A stretch of DNA of 31,066 bases from Clostridia bacterium (lineage in GTDB: Bacteria; Bacillota; Clostridia; TANB77; CAG-508), in assembly GCA_900753165.1 (NCBI GenBank), contig CAADYC010000013.1, positions 1 through 31,066 of the forward strand, given 5' to 3'. Within the stretch, counting starts at the first letter, position 1. Each line of letters begins with the position of its first letter. Of the stretch, positions 7,431 to 19,200 are shown one piece after another. A program made the position numbers and the translations under genes. Under the pieces are notes generated by a model. The model did not search any database, was not told the DNA's origin, and saw nothing but the letters and a program-made list of their open reading frames with translations.

Positions 7431-7436
7431 TATAAT
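7431..7436 (+). promoter_or_regulatory. -10 element of the DUF378 gene
   Basis: A perfect TATAAT at 7431-7436 lies 35 bases before the chosen ATG. The best -35 at 17-base spacing is the poor TGAATA (7408-7413). Confidence 0.45.
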
Positions 7437-7471
7437 ACTAATGAAAAATTAGAGATATGAGGAGGAAAATT

Positions 7472-7660
7472 ATGAAAGTAGTGGACAAGATTGCATTAGT
7501 ACTAATTATAATAGGCGCTATAAATTGGGGACTAGTTGGATTTTTTAAATTTAATTTGGTTGATACAATTTTTGGAAGTATGAGTGTTATTTCTAGAATT
7601 ATTTATGCATTAGTTGGTATATCAGGTTTATGGGGAATCAAATTACTATTTGAGGATTAA
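7472..7660 (+). CDS. Small membrane protein, DUF378 family
   Basis: A 62-residue protein with two membrane helices (about 5-25 and 35-57). The signature IGAINWGLVG in the first helix is typical of DUF378 proteins; their function is unknown. An upstream in-frame ATG at 7457 would add five residues, but the AGGAGG site lies inside that extension (7460-7465). That is six bases before the ATG at 7472, so the shorter start is correct. The next gene, for a lipoprotein, has its own promoter, so co-transcription is possible but not required. Confidence 0.88.
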   Translation: MKVVDKIALVLIIIGAINWGLVGFFKFNLVDTIFGSMSVISRIIYALVGISGLWGIKLLFED

Positions 7661-7663
7661 AAA

Positions 7664-7692
7664 TAGACAAATGTAATAAAATATGGTATAAT
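7664..7692 (+). promoter_or_regulatory. Promoter of the lipoprotein gene
   Basis: TAGACA (7664-7669), 17 bases, perfect TATAAT (7687-7692), about 53 bases before the start codon. Confidence 0.7.
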
Positions 7693-7745
7693 TAACATAA
7701 CAAATTGTAAAAAACAAGAAAAAAACAAAACAGGAGGATAAAAGC

Positions 7746-8249
7746 ATGAAAAAATTATTTGTTTTATTACTTACAGTATTAGTTACATTAGGAATGGTTG
7801 GATGTGGTAACCGGGCGAATACAAATGCCAATATAGTTATCAACCAGAAGATGTATGAAAAGGAAAAAGAAATTTCTTCTCAATATGAAGAGATAAGTCA
7901 AAAGCTTGATGAGGTAAATGTTGTAAAAAAAGAAAATGAACAGTTAAAAGAAACAGTTGAACAGTTAAAAGAGAACAATGATAATGGAAACAATATTTAT
8001 CAAAATTATGTAGATATAAAATTTCCAGAAGATGGCAACATATATATCTGTACAGATGAAGATATAACATTTTATTCAGATGAATATTGTAGCAATGCAA
8101 TAAAAAGACCAAAATTTTCATCTGAAAAAATAGATGAGGGTGAAGCACAAAATGGAATAAATATTTACATATTACGTACAACATCAAACCAAATAGTTTA
8201 TACAACACAATGTCCATCATTATGCAACCAAGATGAAATTGAAGATTAA
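7746..8249 (+). CDS. Small predicted lipoprotein with coiled coil, family unknown
   Basis: A 167-residue protein. A hydrophobic signal peptide (1-19) ends in a lipobox-like MVGC, with C20 the expected lipidated cysteine. Residues about 38-75 are a Glu/Lys/Gln-rich coiled coil. The C-terminal part (about 85-160) is a small domain with three cysteines (C104 in IYICTDED, C115 in EYCSNAI and CPSLC near the end) and strands such as IYILRTTSNQIVYTTQC. I do not recognise the family. The start is supported by AGGAGG nine bases upstream. Codon 23, just after the lipobox, is CGG. It is the only CGG in the window that is read in frame with no sign of a frame break. Surface-exposed and membrane-anchored by inference. 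Confidence 0.85.
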   Translation: MKKLFVLLLTVLVTLGMVGCGNRANTNANIVINQKMYEKEKEISSQYEEISQKLDEVNVVKKENEQLKETVEQLKENNDNGNNIYQNYVDIKFPEDGNIYICTDEDITFYSDEYCSNAIKRPKFSSEKIDEGEAQNGINIYILRTTSNQIVYTTQCPSLCNQDEIED

Positions 8250-8261
8250 TAGTTCTTGTTT

Positions 8262-8293
8262 CTCAGGTGGGGTAATACCTCACCTGAGTTTTT
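8262..8293 (+). terminator. Terminator of the lipoprotein gene
   Basis: CTCAGGTGGGGT (8262-8273) pairs with ACCTCACCTGAG (8277-8288) over 12 bp with one G-U pair, followed by five T. It is the most GC-rich hairpin of the window. Confidence 0.9.
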
Positions 8294-8309
8294 CTATTAA
8301 TAAAATACA

Positions 8310-8338
8310 TTGCAATTATCAAAAAAAGATGTTATACT
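8310..8338 (+). promoter_or_regulatory. Promoter of the ABC-F gene
   Basis: TTGCAA (8310-8315), 17 bases, TATACT (8333-8338), 36 bases before the start codon, which is preceded by AGGAGG. Confidence 0.7.
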
Positions 8339-8374
8339 ATAATACGTAAAAAAGAGAAAATTAGGAGGAAATCA

Positions 8375-9958
8375 ATGTTAAGTGCAAACGGAGTAACAGT
8401 ACGATTTGGAAAAAGAGTACTATTTGAAGATGTAAACATAAAATTTGGAAAAGGAAATTGTTATGGAATAATAGGAGCAAATGGAGCAGGAAAATCAACA
8501 TTTCTAAAAGTACTATCAGGAGAAATAGAACCAAGTAAAGGTGACGTAACACTAGAAAAAGGTGAAAGATTATCAATATTAAAACAAGATCACTTTGCTT
8601 TTGAAGAGAATACAGTAATAGATACTGTAATGATGGGAAACAAAGAATTATATGATATAATGAAAGAAAAAGAAGAGATATATGCAAAGCCAGATTTTTC
8701 AGAAGAAGATGGAATGAAAGCTGCAAAATTAGAAGAAAGATTTGCGGAACTAGATGGTTGGAATGCAGAGTCTGATGCCGCAATGCTTTTAAATGATTTA
8801 GGAATTGTACCAGAAAATCATTATAAATTCATGAAAGAAATAGAAGCAAGAGAAAAGGTAAAAGTATTATTAGCACAAGCTTTATTTGGAAATCCAGATG
8901 TTTTATTACTAGACGAACCTACAAATGACTTAGATTTAAAAAGTATAAATTGGTTACAAGAATTTTTAATTAACTTTGAAAACACAGTAATTGTAGTATC
9001 ACATGATAGATATTTCTTAAATAAAGTATGTACACATATTGCAGATGTTGATTTTGGAAAAATAAAAGTATATCCAGGAAACTATGATTTCTGGTATGAA
9101 TCAAGTCAATTAGCATTAAAACAAATGAGAGAGCAAAACAAGAAGAAAGAAGAAAAAATAAAAGAATTACAAGACTTCATTGCAAGGTTTAGTGCTAATG
9201 CATCAAAATCAAAACAAGCAACATCAAGAAAGAAAACACTTGAAAAAATAGAATTAGATGAAATAAAACCATCAAACAGAAAATATCCATATGTAGACTT
9301 TAAACCAGATAGAGAGCCTGGAAAAGAAATTTTACAAGTTAAAAACATAACAAAAATATTTGAAGGTGTAAAGGTTTTAGATAATGTATCATTTACAGTA
9401 AAACAAGATGATAAGATTGCATTTTTAGCAGATAATGAAATTGCAAAAACAGTATTATTTCAAATTATATCAGGAGAAATGGAACCAGATAGTGGTGAAT
9501 TAGTATGGGGAACAACAATAACAAAATCATATTTCCCTAAAGATAATAACTACTTATTTGACACAGACGAGAACATAACAGAATGGTTAAGAAAATATTC
9601 AAAAGACCCAGATGAAACATATGTAAGAGGATTTTTAGGAAGGATGCTATTCTCAGGAGATGAAGCTTTAAAACAGGTTAGAGTTTTATCAGGAGGAGAA
9701 AAAGTAAGATGTGTTCTTTCAAAAATGATGCTTTCAGGGGCTAATTTCCTAATTTTTGACGAACCAACAAACCACTTAGATATGGAAAGTATAACTTCTG
9801 TAAATGAAGGAATGAAGAAATTTATAGGTAATATTTTATTTACATCACATGACCATGAATTAACTCAAACAGTTGCAAACAGAATAATTGATATCAAAGA
9901 AAATGGAAATGTTATAGATAGAGAAGTTACTTACAATGAATATTTAGGAATTGAATAA
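8375..9958 (+). CDS. ABC-F family ATPase (YkpA/YbiT-like) with one degenerate ATP site
   Basis: Cytosolic 527-residue protein with two ABC domains and no membrane part, the ABC-F layout of ribosome-acting ATPases. NBD1 has Walker A GANGAGKST (34-42), Walker B DVLLLDEPTN (175-184) and switch H210. The inter-domain linker (about 240-315) contains FSANASKSKQATSR, as in YkpA/YbiT proteins. NBD2 has the signature LSGGEK (438-443), Walker B FLIFDEPTNHLD (458-469) and H492. Two motifs are degraded: the NBD1 signature reads EIEAREK (155-161), and the NBD2 Walker A reads ADNEIAKT (352-359). Because each ATP site pairs one Walker A with the opposite signature, site I (NBD1 Walker A + NBD2 signature) is intact and site II is lost. 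Relatives in Clostridia may share part of this. Role in translation is inferred from the family. Confidence 0.92.
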   Translation: MLSANGVTVRFGKRVLFEDVNIKFGKGNCYGIIGANGAGKSTFLKVLSGEIEPSKGDVTLEKGERLSILKQDHFAFEENTVIDTVMMGNKELYDIMKEKEEIYAKPDFSEEDGMKAAKLEERFAELDGWNAESDAAMLLNDLGIVPENHYKFMKEIEAREKVKVLLAQALFGNPDVLLLDEPTNDLDLKSINWLQEFLINFENTVIVVSHDRYFLNKVCTHIADVDFGKIKVYPGNYDFWYESSQLALKQMREQNKKKEEKIKELQDFIARFSANASKSKQATSRKKTLEKIELDEIKPSNRKYPYVDFKPDREPGKEILQVKNITKIFEGVKVLDNVSFTVKQDDKIAFLADNEIAKTVLFQIISGEMEPDSGELVWGTTITKSYFPKDNNYLFDTDENITEWLRKYSKDPDETYVRGFLGRMLFSGDEALKQVRVLSGGEKVRCVLSKMMLSGANFLIFDEPTNHLDMESITSVNEGMKKFIGNILFTSHDHELTQTVANRIIDIKENGNVIDREVTYNEYLGIE

Positions 9959-9960
9959 TA

Positions 9961-10010
9961 TAAAAAAACAGGATTTGGAGCGATAATTCCATGATTCTGT
10001 TTTTTTTATA
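9961..10010 (+). terminator. Terminator of the ABC-F gene
   Basis: TAAAAAAACAG (9961-9971) pairs with CTGTTTTTTTTA near 9997-10008, with partial inner pairing (TTGGA/TTCCA) and a long T-run on the descending side. Confidence 0.75.
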
Positions 10011-10251
10011 TAACAAATTTAAAAAAATTACCAAAAGGTAATAAAACGGAAAATCCATAAAATTGCTATTCCCTAATAAAAAACTCAAATATTACAAAAA
10101 AAGTCATAAAAAAGTAAAATAAAAGACAAAAAACAGCGAAAAGCAATATCCGTAGTAAGTTCAAGAAATACCAGAAATTACAGGATTGAAATGTAGACGC
10201 AAATATTTTAATATTATAAAGAAAGAATGTCTGTAAAAGGAGAGAAAAATT
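10011..10251 (+). promoter_or_regulatory. Long leader and promoter region of the giant surface-protein gene
   Basis: No ORF is supported in these 241 bases. ATTACC-AAAA-GGTAAT (10027-10042) is a perfect small hairpin. ACGGA (10046-10050) and ATTGCT (10062-10067) are complementary, in nested order, to TCCGT (10149-10153) and AGCAAT (10142-10147), so a long-range stem is possible. The best promoter is TTGAAA (10186-10191), 17 bases, TAATAT (10209-10214). If it is used, the dyads lie upstream of transcription and could only be DNA-level signals, unless a second promoter exists further up. AGGAGAG precedes the start codon. I recognise no known riboswitch. Confidence 0.45.
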
Positions 10252-13200
10252 ATGAGAAAAGGGAAAATTTTAACAGCAATAATTGCAATTATCAGTATAG
10301 TATTATTAGCAGTAGTTGGAATAGTAAATGCTAGTAGTACTAAAAGTTACTTAGTAGAAATTATTGATGATGGAAGTAGTAATTTAAATGGTAATGATCA
10401 AACTGAAATTACTAAAAAAATTATTCAAGATAATTCGTCTAATATAGTTTATGAGGTTAACTTAAAAAACAAAATACAAGTAACTTCATCAAAAGAAGTA
10501 ACTATATTTGTAGATACATCTAGAAGTACAGGAATTAATGATCCAGAAAAAAATGTTAAAGCAAAAGCAGCAAGCCTAGCAGAAGCATTATGTGATAATG
10601 TATCTGGAATTAAAATTACTGTAGCAGATAGTAATAGTGTTAAATTAAGATTAAGTACAGATAAAGCGGCCATAATAGAAACTATAAATAATCTAGAAGT
10701 TCAAGATGGAGATGCAGTTGATGAAAGTATAGTAAGAGCAGCAGATTCTTTTTCAAGTGATAGTAGTAGTGGAAAAACTATGATTATTTTTACAGATGCA
10801 ACAGATACAATGAAAGAAGTAAAAAATATTCAAAATAAAGGAATATCTGTTATATCAATATTAGACAATATGACAAGACAATCTTATGAACAAGATGGCG
10901 AATCAACAATAGGAAAAACATATATGGTTGATAATATTGATACAGATAATATAGTAAATTCATTAAATAAATCATTATCAAAATTTGTAATAAAAGATGA
11001 ATTTACAGATGAAATATTAAATTACTTTGATTTTAGTGTTGTAAGTAAAGGTGAAACAGATACAGTTACAGCAACAGAAAATGGATATATATGGAATGTT
11101 TCAGAATTACAAGCAAATACATCAGCTACATTACAATTTAGATTAACATTAAAAGATTCTTCAAAAATAAATGCAAGTGATGCTTACAAAAATATAAACA
11201 CAAGTAAAAATATGAATGTACAATATGAAGACTTAGGTACAACAAAATCATATGATGTTGCAGAATCACCAATAATATTATTGTGTGAAAAATATAGTTT
11301 AACAGTTCAAGCAGTAAGTGAAGAAAATAAAGATTTACCAGTTGATGGAATTAATGTTAAAGTTACAGCTACAAGAGAAGATGGAAAAGTAGTATATAAT
11401 AATACTTTAACAACAGATGAAAATGGAAAAGTTTTAATAGATAATTTAAAAACATTAGGAAAATTAACATTTACAGTAATACCTGAAGTAGATAAAACAG
11501 GATATCAAGCATCACCTTCTATAACATTTAGTACTTATAATGAAGAAACAGGAAAAGCATTAAGTGTTACAACAGAAGGTATAGATTCAACAATAGATAA
11601 TACAAAGAGAAATATTTCAGTAAAATTACCAATAAGTACACAAAAATTCAGCTTAGAAGTAAATGTATTAGAAGAAAACAATGCAGGAGTAAAAATTGGT
11701 AATGCAGAGTTAAGATTAATACAACCAACATTAAATAGTAAATATGAATTAAGTGCGTTATATGGAACAACAGCATCAAATGGAAAAGTAGTATTTGCAC
11801 CAAGTGTAATGCCAAAAGCAGGAACATATGATTATATTTTATCACAAATATCAGAAACATCAGATTATGAATCATTTGGAAATGTTACATTAAGAATAAC
11901 ATTTGATGATGCTGGAAAAGTAATAAAAATTGAGAAAAAATATAATAATAAAGTAGAAGCTAACAGAGTAAGTGATACATATGCAATAGTTAATGTATAT
12001 AATGTAAACAAATCAACAAACAATTTTAATTTTGAGATAGAAGTATCAGACAAAATTAATAATAGAACTAAAATTGATGGAGCTACTTATAATATAGAAG
12101 TATCAACAGAAGAAGAAGGAACAGTTACATATAGTAATCAAAGAACAAACGAAAATGGAAAAATTAATTTGAGATTATCAGGTAGTGGATATATTCAAAT
12201 TAAAGTAACAGAAGTTTCACCAAAATTAGGATATTATAAAGATGATGTTGTAAAAGAAATGATTGTATACAGAAAAGATGGAAAATTGCAATATATAGCA
12301 AGAGCAGTACCAGCAGATTTAGATGTTACAGCAAATGCAAGTGAAAACAAAGTTAAATTAAATTTAATAAGTGAAATGAATGCAAATCCAAGTGCAATAC
12401 AAATACAATTAGCAGATATAGAAGAAAATGATATATTCATTCCAGGAATATCTGTAAGATTAAAAGGAATGATGACAGACGAAGAATATACAGGAACTAC
12501 AGATTCAGAAGGAAAAGTAACATTTTTAGTACAACCACAAAATGCAGGAACATATCAATATAAAATAGAATTAGACAATAGTACAATACCAAGTAACTAT
12601 TCTGCAGTAGATGGGGATATTTTACTAAGTGTAAACTTCAGTGATGACAGAGAAATCAATGATTCTAGTGATATAAAAGGGCCATTCTTTGATTGCAAAG
12701 TTATTGAATATACAGAAGAAGACTTTACATATCATGCTGCATATGCTGGAATAGGATTACAACTTAATGAAGAAGAAGCATATAACTTTAATATAAAACT
12801 AACAGATGAAGAAAGTGGAGAAGCATTAAATGGTGGAGTGTACAATGTAACAATAGATGACGGAACAACTGTTAGAAAAGTTTCAGGAAGAGCAACAAAT
12901 TCAGATGGTATGATATCTACAAGATTAGTATCATCAGATAATATTACAATAAAAGTAAATCAAATAAAAAGTAAATTAGGATATGTTGTAGATACAGCAG
13001 AACAAGTTATAAAATTACAAAAGAAAGATGGAGTATATGAAGTAATAAGCCAAAGCCCATATGATTATTCAGATGGTAAAAATGGAACAGAAGTAAATGG
13101 AAACAACATTATTTTCCATCATACAAATGAAAAGAAAAACAATGATAGTGTAAAATTAAATGTTTACATAAATGAAATGGACAAAGATGATAATAGATTA

Positions 13201-16200
13201 GCAAATGTACACGTTAGAGTTTCTTCAGACACACTAAAAAATAGTGAAGGAAGATTATTAGATGAACAAGTAGAAACAGATGGAAATGGATATATAGAAT
13301 TAGAAAAAATAAAAGTAACAAATATAGAAATACCAAAAGATTCTGAACATATGCTTTATATTGTAGAAACAGATGCAGAAGGAAATCCAAAAGAAAACAC
13401 AAGAATAAAAATAAAACTAACATTTAGATATAATGAAGGAAAAGCAATTGTTGAACTAACAAATGCTGAAAGTACATGGGGAAATAGACTTATAAAGAAT
13501 AAAACATTTAATGGATATGAAACAGATGAAGCATATGAGTCAAACCTATATTTAGACATATATGGAAATTATGATGATGTAGGAAACTTCTCATTAGATT
13601 TAAGAAAATTAAATGAAGAAGGAAATATATTAGATGGAGCAAAATATGATGTTATTGTAACTAGACCGGATGGAACTAAAATAATAAAAAGAGATTTAGA
13701 AATAACAGACAAAGTAGAATTTGAAGGATTCTTGGCATCAAAGGGAACAGTTATAGAAATAACAGAAAAAGAAGCACCTCTTGGATATAAAATAAATGAG
13801 TATACAGAAACATTAAGAATATCAGAAGTATCTGAAGATGGAAGTGTATCTGTAGATTTAGAGGATGCTGGTTATGCAGTAAGTAGAGCCTCAATAAAAG
13901 ATATACAAAATACTAAATTGAGTGACGGAACAATGAAAACATTTGTTACATTAGACTTAATAGACCAAAATTTAAACACATTCAAACTTGGAATAACAAC
14001 AAAAGATTCAGTATCTTCAAAGGGTGTAAGTGATTTTAAATATTACTTATACACAAATAAAGGTGCACAAGTAGAATCAGGAGAAACAAATAGCGAAGGT
14101 AAAGTAACTACATTAGTAGGTGCAAGTTATGCAGGACAAACAGTACAATATACTATAAAAGAACTAGAAACAGCAAAATACTACAAAGGATTAAAAACAA
14201 TAGTTACATTAAATATAGTATATTCAGAAGATGGAACAGTTGACGCAATAGAAACATTAGCAGCACAAACAGATCCAAATTATAAAACAAAATGGGATAT
14301 ATTAGCTACAAATACAGAAAGTGGAAATGATATAGATATTGTAATATACAATGATCCACAAGATTCATTTAAAGTACAATTAGAAACAGTAGATAGAGTA
14401 ACAGGACAAAAAGTAGATAACATAGAATATCAAGTTAGACCAAGTATTAACTTAGAAGGAAAGGGAACAACAGATATAGATGTAGGATATGTTGTACCAA
14501 GTTCTTTAGAAGTATATACATTGAGACAATTAACAACATTAGATAACTACAAAACAATAGATACACAAACATTTAGATTGTTGTATAATAAAGATGGAGA
14601 AATACAAGAAGTAAGTAATTTATCTAAAGATTTGGAACTAGTAGAAAAAGAGGGAAGGACTGTTAAGTTTAAAGTATATGTAGAACCAAAAGTTCCAATT
14701 ACAATAAAAGCAGTTGGGTACTTTGATAATAAAGAGTTAGAGGGAACAGAATATACAATAAGCGGAAGAGAAACAAAGACAATAACAACTAATGCAGAAG
14801 GAGTTGCAGTAGATTATAATGGAATATTAGGAACAAATGAAGAAATAACATATACAATAACAGAAAATAAAATTACATCAGGATATGTAAAATTAAATAC
14901 ATTTAGAATTAAAGTTCATTATAATGCGAACAGAGAAATAGATAATGTAAGTTTAGTAGGAACAGATAATCGTTGGGTATCTTTAGGATATAAAACACCA
15001 TCAGAATCAACAGATTTAGGATACAACGGAAATGATAAAGGAATTGTACAAATAACATTAAAACACTATCCAGAATTCTTAATAAATATTACTAATAAAG
15101 ATAGATTAGATGAGTCTATCAACTTAGCAGGAACACAATATGAAGTAACATCAAGTATAAATACAAATGATAATGGAGTATTAACAAATAGTGATGGATT
15201 AGGTGTTGCTAAATTAGGACAAACATTAATAAGTGATAAAATAGTATACACAATAGAAGAAAAAAGAGCAGCAAGTTTATATCAGACAATAGAAAAACCA
15301 GTAAAAGTTGAAGTATATTTTGATGAAAATGGATATGTAAAAGAAGCAAACGTAATAGATGGAGCGGATTTTGCAACTGCAAGTAAAATTGAAAATATAA
15401 CAAATCCAAGAGATAATTTTGCCATAAATGTAGAAATTAGAAATTGTAAAATGTTAAAATTTAATATTACAGCAGTTGATAGCCAAGATGAAACATATGC
15501 TTTAAGAGGTTTAACATTTACAGCACAATCAGAATTAGATGAAACATCATTAAGCTCTAGTTCAGTACAAACAGATGTAAATGGACAGGGAACTTTAGGA
15601 CTTGATAAAGATTATGCAAACCAAACAATTAAATATACAATAAGAGAAACAAGAAAAGTTTCAGGATATCAATTCCCTTCTGAAGACTTAATAATAGAAG
15701 TAACATTTGATAGTCAAGGAAAAATTATTAAAGATTCAGTAAAAATGCTACAAGGAGCAGGATATACAGAAATAACAAATATAGACCCAGAAGGATTTAA
15801 TATAGACTTAAAAATAATAAATGAAGAAACAGATGAATTTGGATTAAATATTACAGCAGTAGATAAATATGATGATAGTATAAAAATTAAAGATGTAAAT
15901 TATGAAACATATATGATGACATCTGATTATGCTAAAGATGACAATTACACAGGAAATACTACAACAGACGAATATGGAGAAGGATATGTACAATATGGAA
16001 AATATGTATCAAGTAATCCAAATGGAAATGAAACAAGACAAATAAGAATAAAAGAAACAAACTTATCAGATAAATATAGAACAATAAGAGCAGAAATTGT
16101 TGTAAATGTTACATTTGATGCCAATGGATTAGTAACTGGAGTAAGTATACCAGGAGGATACAATACTTATCTTGGATGGGTAGCAGATACAAGATTTGTA

Positions 16201-19200
16201 ACTGTAACACATACAAGACATACAGTATCTGTAACAATAAAACATTATCCATACTTATTTATGAATGTAAAAGCAGAAGATATGTATACAGGAGAAGCTT
16301 TATCAGGGAAATACAAAATTAGTACAACAAGAGGACCTGGATATTCAAATGTAGATGTTTCAAAAGTTCCAATGCAAAATAAGATACAAAAAGTACAAGA
16401 AGATATATATAAATCTGAAAGTAGAGGAGCAACATTAACAGATTTAGTAACAGCTTTATCAAAAGATACATCTATAGATAGAATAAATGTATCATCAGAT
16501 GGAGAAAGTGCTACATTTGTAATAGGTCAAATAACATATACAGTAAACAGTATACTAGAAGTAGTAAAAGCACAAAGACCAGGAAGCTACTCTGGAACAA
16601 CAGGATTAACAAATATTGACTATGTTGGTAACGGATATGGTGAAATATTAACACAAAATTATACTACTAATACAAATGGAGACTGGGCAAAAGCAGGAAT
16701 TGGACCAACAGAAACAAGTTCAGCAACAAGAACATATTATATTTACGAAGAACAAGCACCATCTTCACCAATACAATATCAACAATATAGACCAAGACAA
16801 TTATCATGGGAATATTCAAAAATTATTGCAACAATAACAGTAGAATACAATAATAAAGGAAGAATTGAAAAATATACAATAAATGAAGAACGTTCAAATA
16901 ATAATATTAAAAAATTCTTAGATGTAAAAATAATAGATGGTACAAATCTAGGAATAACAATTAAATATGCACCAATAACAACAATGGAAGTAACAACAAT
17001 TGATAATGTTTCAAGAAGTGGAATACCTAATATAAGAATTTCTCCTTATTCAGGAAGTGATTATGGAACAAAACAATCATATGAATACAGAAATGATGGA
17101 TATTACACAACAAACTCACAAGGAAAAACAAACTATACTTATTGGGGAGGAAGTGTTAATGGAAGTCAAAATGAATATGTAATTAATACTTCATTAATGG
17201 GAAATAAAGGATATTTTGAAACAGTACCAGTAAAAGTTAAAGTAGCTTATGATGACAAAGGAAGAATATCAGCAGCAACAGTACTAAGTACAGATACAAC
17301 AGGAAGAGCAAATGCAGAAGTTGTTAGCTATGAAAATAATAATCTAAAAATTAATATTATATTTAATAGAAAATTGAACTTTGTTATAGAAAAACAAGAT
17401 GAATATGATGCAAATGAAAAAATAACAGCACAATTTGATATAAAATCTAATAAAGATGAAAATACAACTATAACATCTGATAAATTAACAACAGTTGGAA
17501 TAGTAAGACCAGGAGAAAAAGTAGAGTACTCACTTTCTGAAACAACTGTTCCAAATGGATATATTCCTTTAGATAACTTAAAATTTACGGTTACATACAA
17601 TAAAGACGGAACAATAAAAAATGTAAAATCAGATAATAAGTTGTTTGAAATGGTTTCAAAAAGAGAAAGTGCTGACACAATAAGAACAACAGAAGTTGAA
17701 GACTTAAGGATAAGAATAAAAAATGAACCAAAATTTGCAATAAAATTAAATGTTATGGATAAATACTACAATAGTAAAAAACTTCCAGATGTAACATTTA
17801 GTATTACAAATGATAAAGGAGATGTAGCAACAGGAAATCCTGTAACAGATCCAAATGGAAGATTAACAGCATATATAGCAAAAGTATATAAAAATGAAAC
17901 AGTTAGATATACAATAAAACAAACTTCAACACCAAGTGGATACAATGAATATAACACACCTATAGTAATAGATGTAGAATTTAATGAAAATGGAAAAATC
18001 AAAAAATATACTGTAATATCAGGAAATGATATATCAAAAATAGATGAAACAAAATATCAAAATGAAAGATATTTAGAAGTAGATGTATTAGGAAATATAC
18101 CTAAAGACATTAATATAGGAATAAAGAATTATGACAGTATAACAAATGAGGGAATCTCTGGAATAACATTTAAAATGTCTTCACAAGAAATAGTTGGAGG
18201 AAGTGCTATAAAAGAAAAATCTATTGTTACAAATGAAGATGGTACAGTAATAGATATAATAGATAACTTTAAAGCAACAAATGAAACACAAAGAGTTGTA
18301 AATTATACAATTTCTCAAATAAATATTCCAAATTCTTATAGAAAAATACAAGATGTAGTTTTCCAAATTAGATATAATGAAGATGGAAGTATAGCATCTA
18401 GAAATGTATTAAGTAATCCAAGCAATATTAATGTAGAAGTTGCATTAGGAGGAAACTTAAAATACCTTGGAAGTACACCAGTACACATATTATTAAGTAT
18501 TCCAAATGATAATGCTTATGATATTAATATAAAAGATGAAGACAGAAATTATGAAGGATTAGGAATAGAAGGAACAACTTATGATGTTTCTATAAATGGA
18601 AAACAAGAAATTACAACAACTAATGAAGAAGGAATAGCAAATATTATAAATAGAAAAGAAGTAGGAACTATTACAATCCAAATCGGAGAAAACACAATAG
18701 GAACAGGATACAGAAAAGACAGTAATAATGCTACAACAATTGTATTAGAAAAAGGTGAAGTAGATTATTCATTAAAACTAATATCTAACAGTAATCCTTC
18801 TTATGCAGAAGTAGAAGTAAATGAAGAATATGGAACAGTAAATATTGGATTTAAAAATGAAACAAGTTCAAGTATAACTTTAGTTAAAGATGAAAAAGAA
18901 GTTAGATACAAAATAACTTCAGCAGAAGTTGACGGAGAAAATAACTCTTCAAATGAAAAGGTTATAGGAACAGATGTATCTGATGAAAATGGACAAGAAA
19001 AATTAAAATATGATTTGGGTGTTACACCTCAAAACAAAACAGTTGTATATACATTTGAACAAGTAAATTATCCAGTAAATTACTATAAAGTAGGAACATT
19101 TACAATAACAGTAGAATATGGAATTTATGGAAATATTACAAATATAACTTCTAGCTCAAATAGAGTAAGTGCAATAGAAGATCCAGAAAATTCTCACGAT

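Noticed and set aside
7811..7815. Lipoprotein CGG (codon 23) as another +1 shift site
   Set aside because: The zero frame continues as a sensible coiled-coil lipoprotein, whereas the shifted frame stops after a few codons, so this CGG appears to be read in frame.
10185..10205. TAGACGCAAA before the giant gene resembles part of a c-di-GMP-I (GEMM) riboswitch
   Set aside because: The matching upstream half and the tetraloop/receptor pattern are absent, and the best promoter overlaps this stretch.
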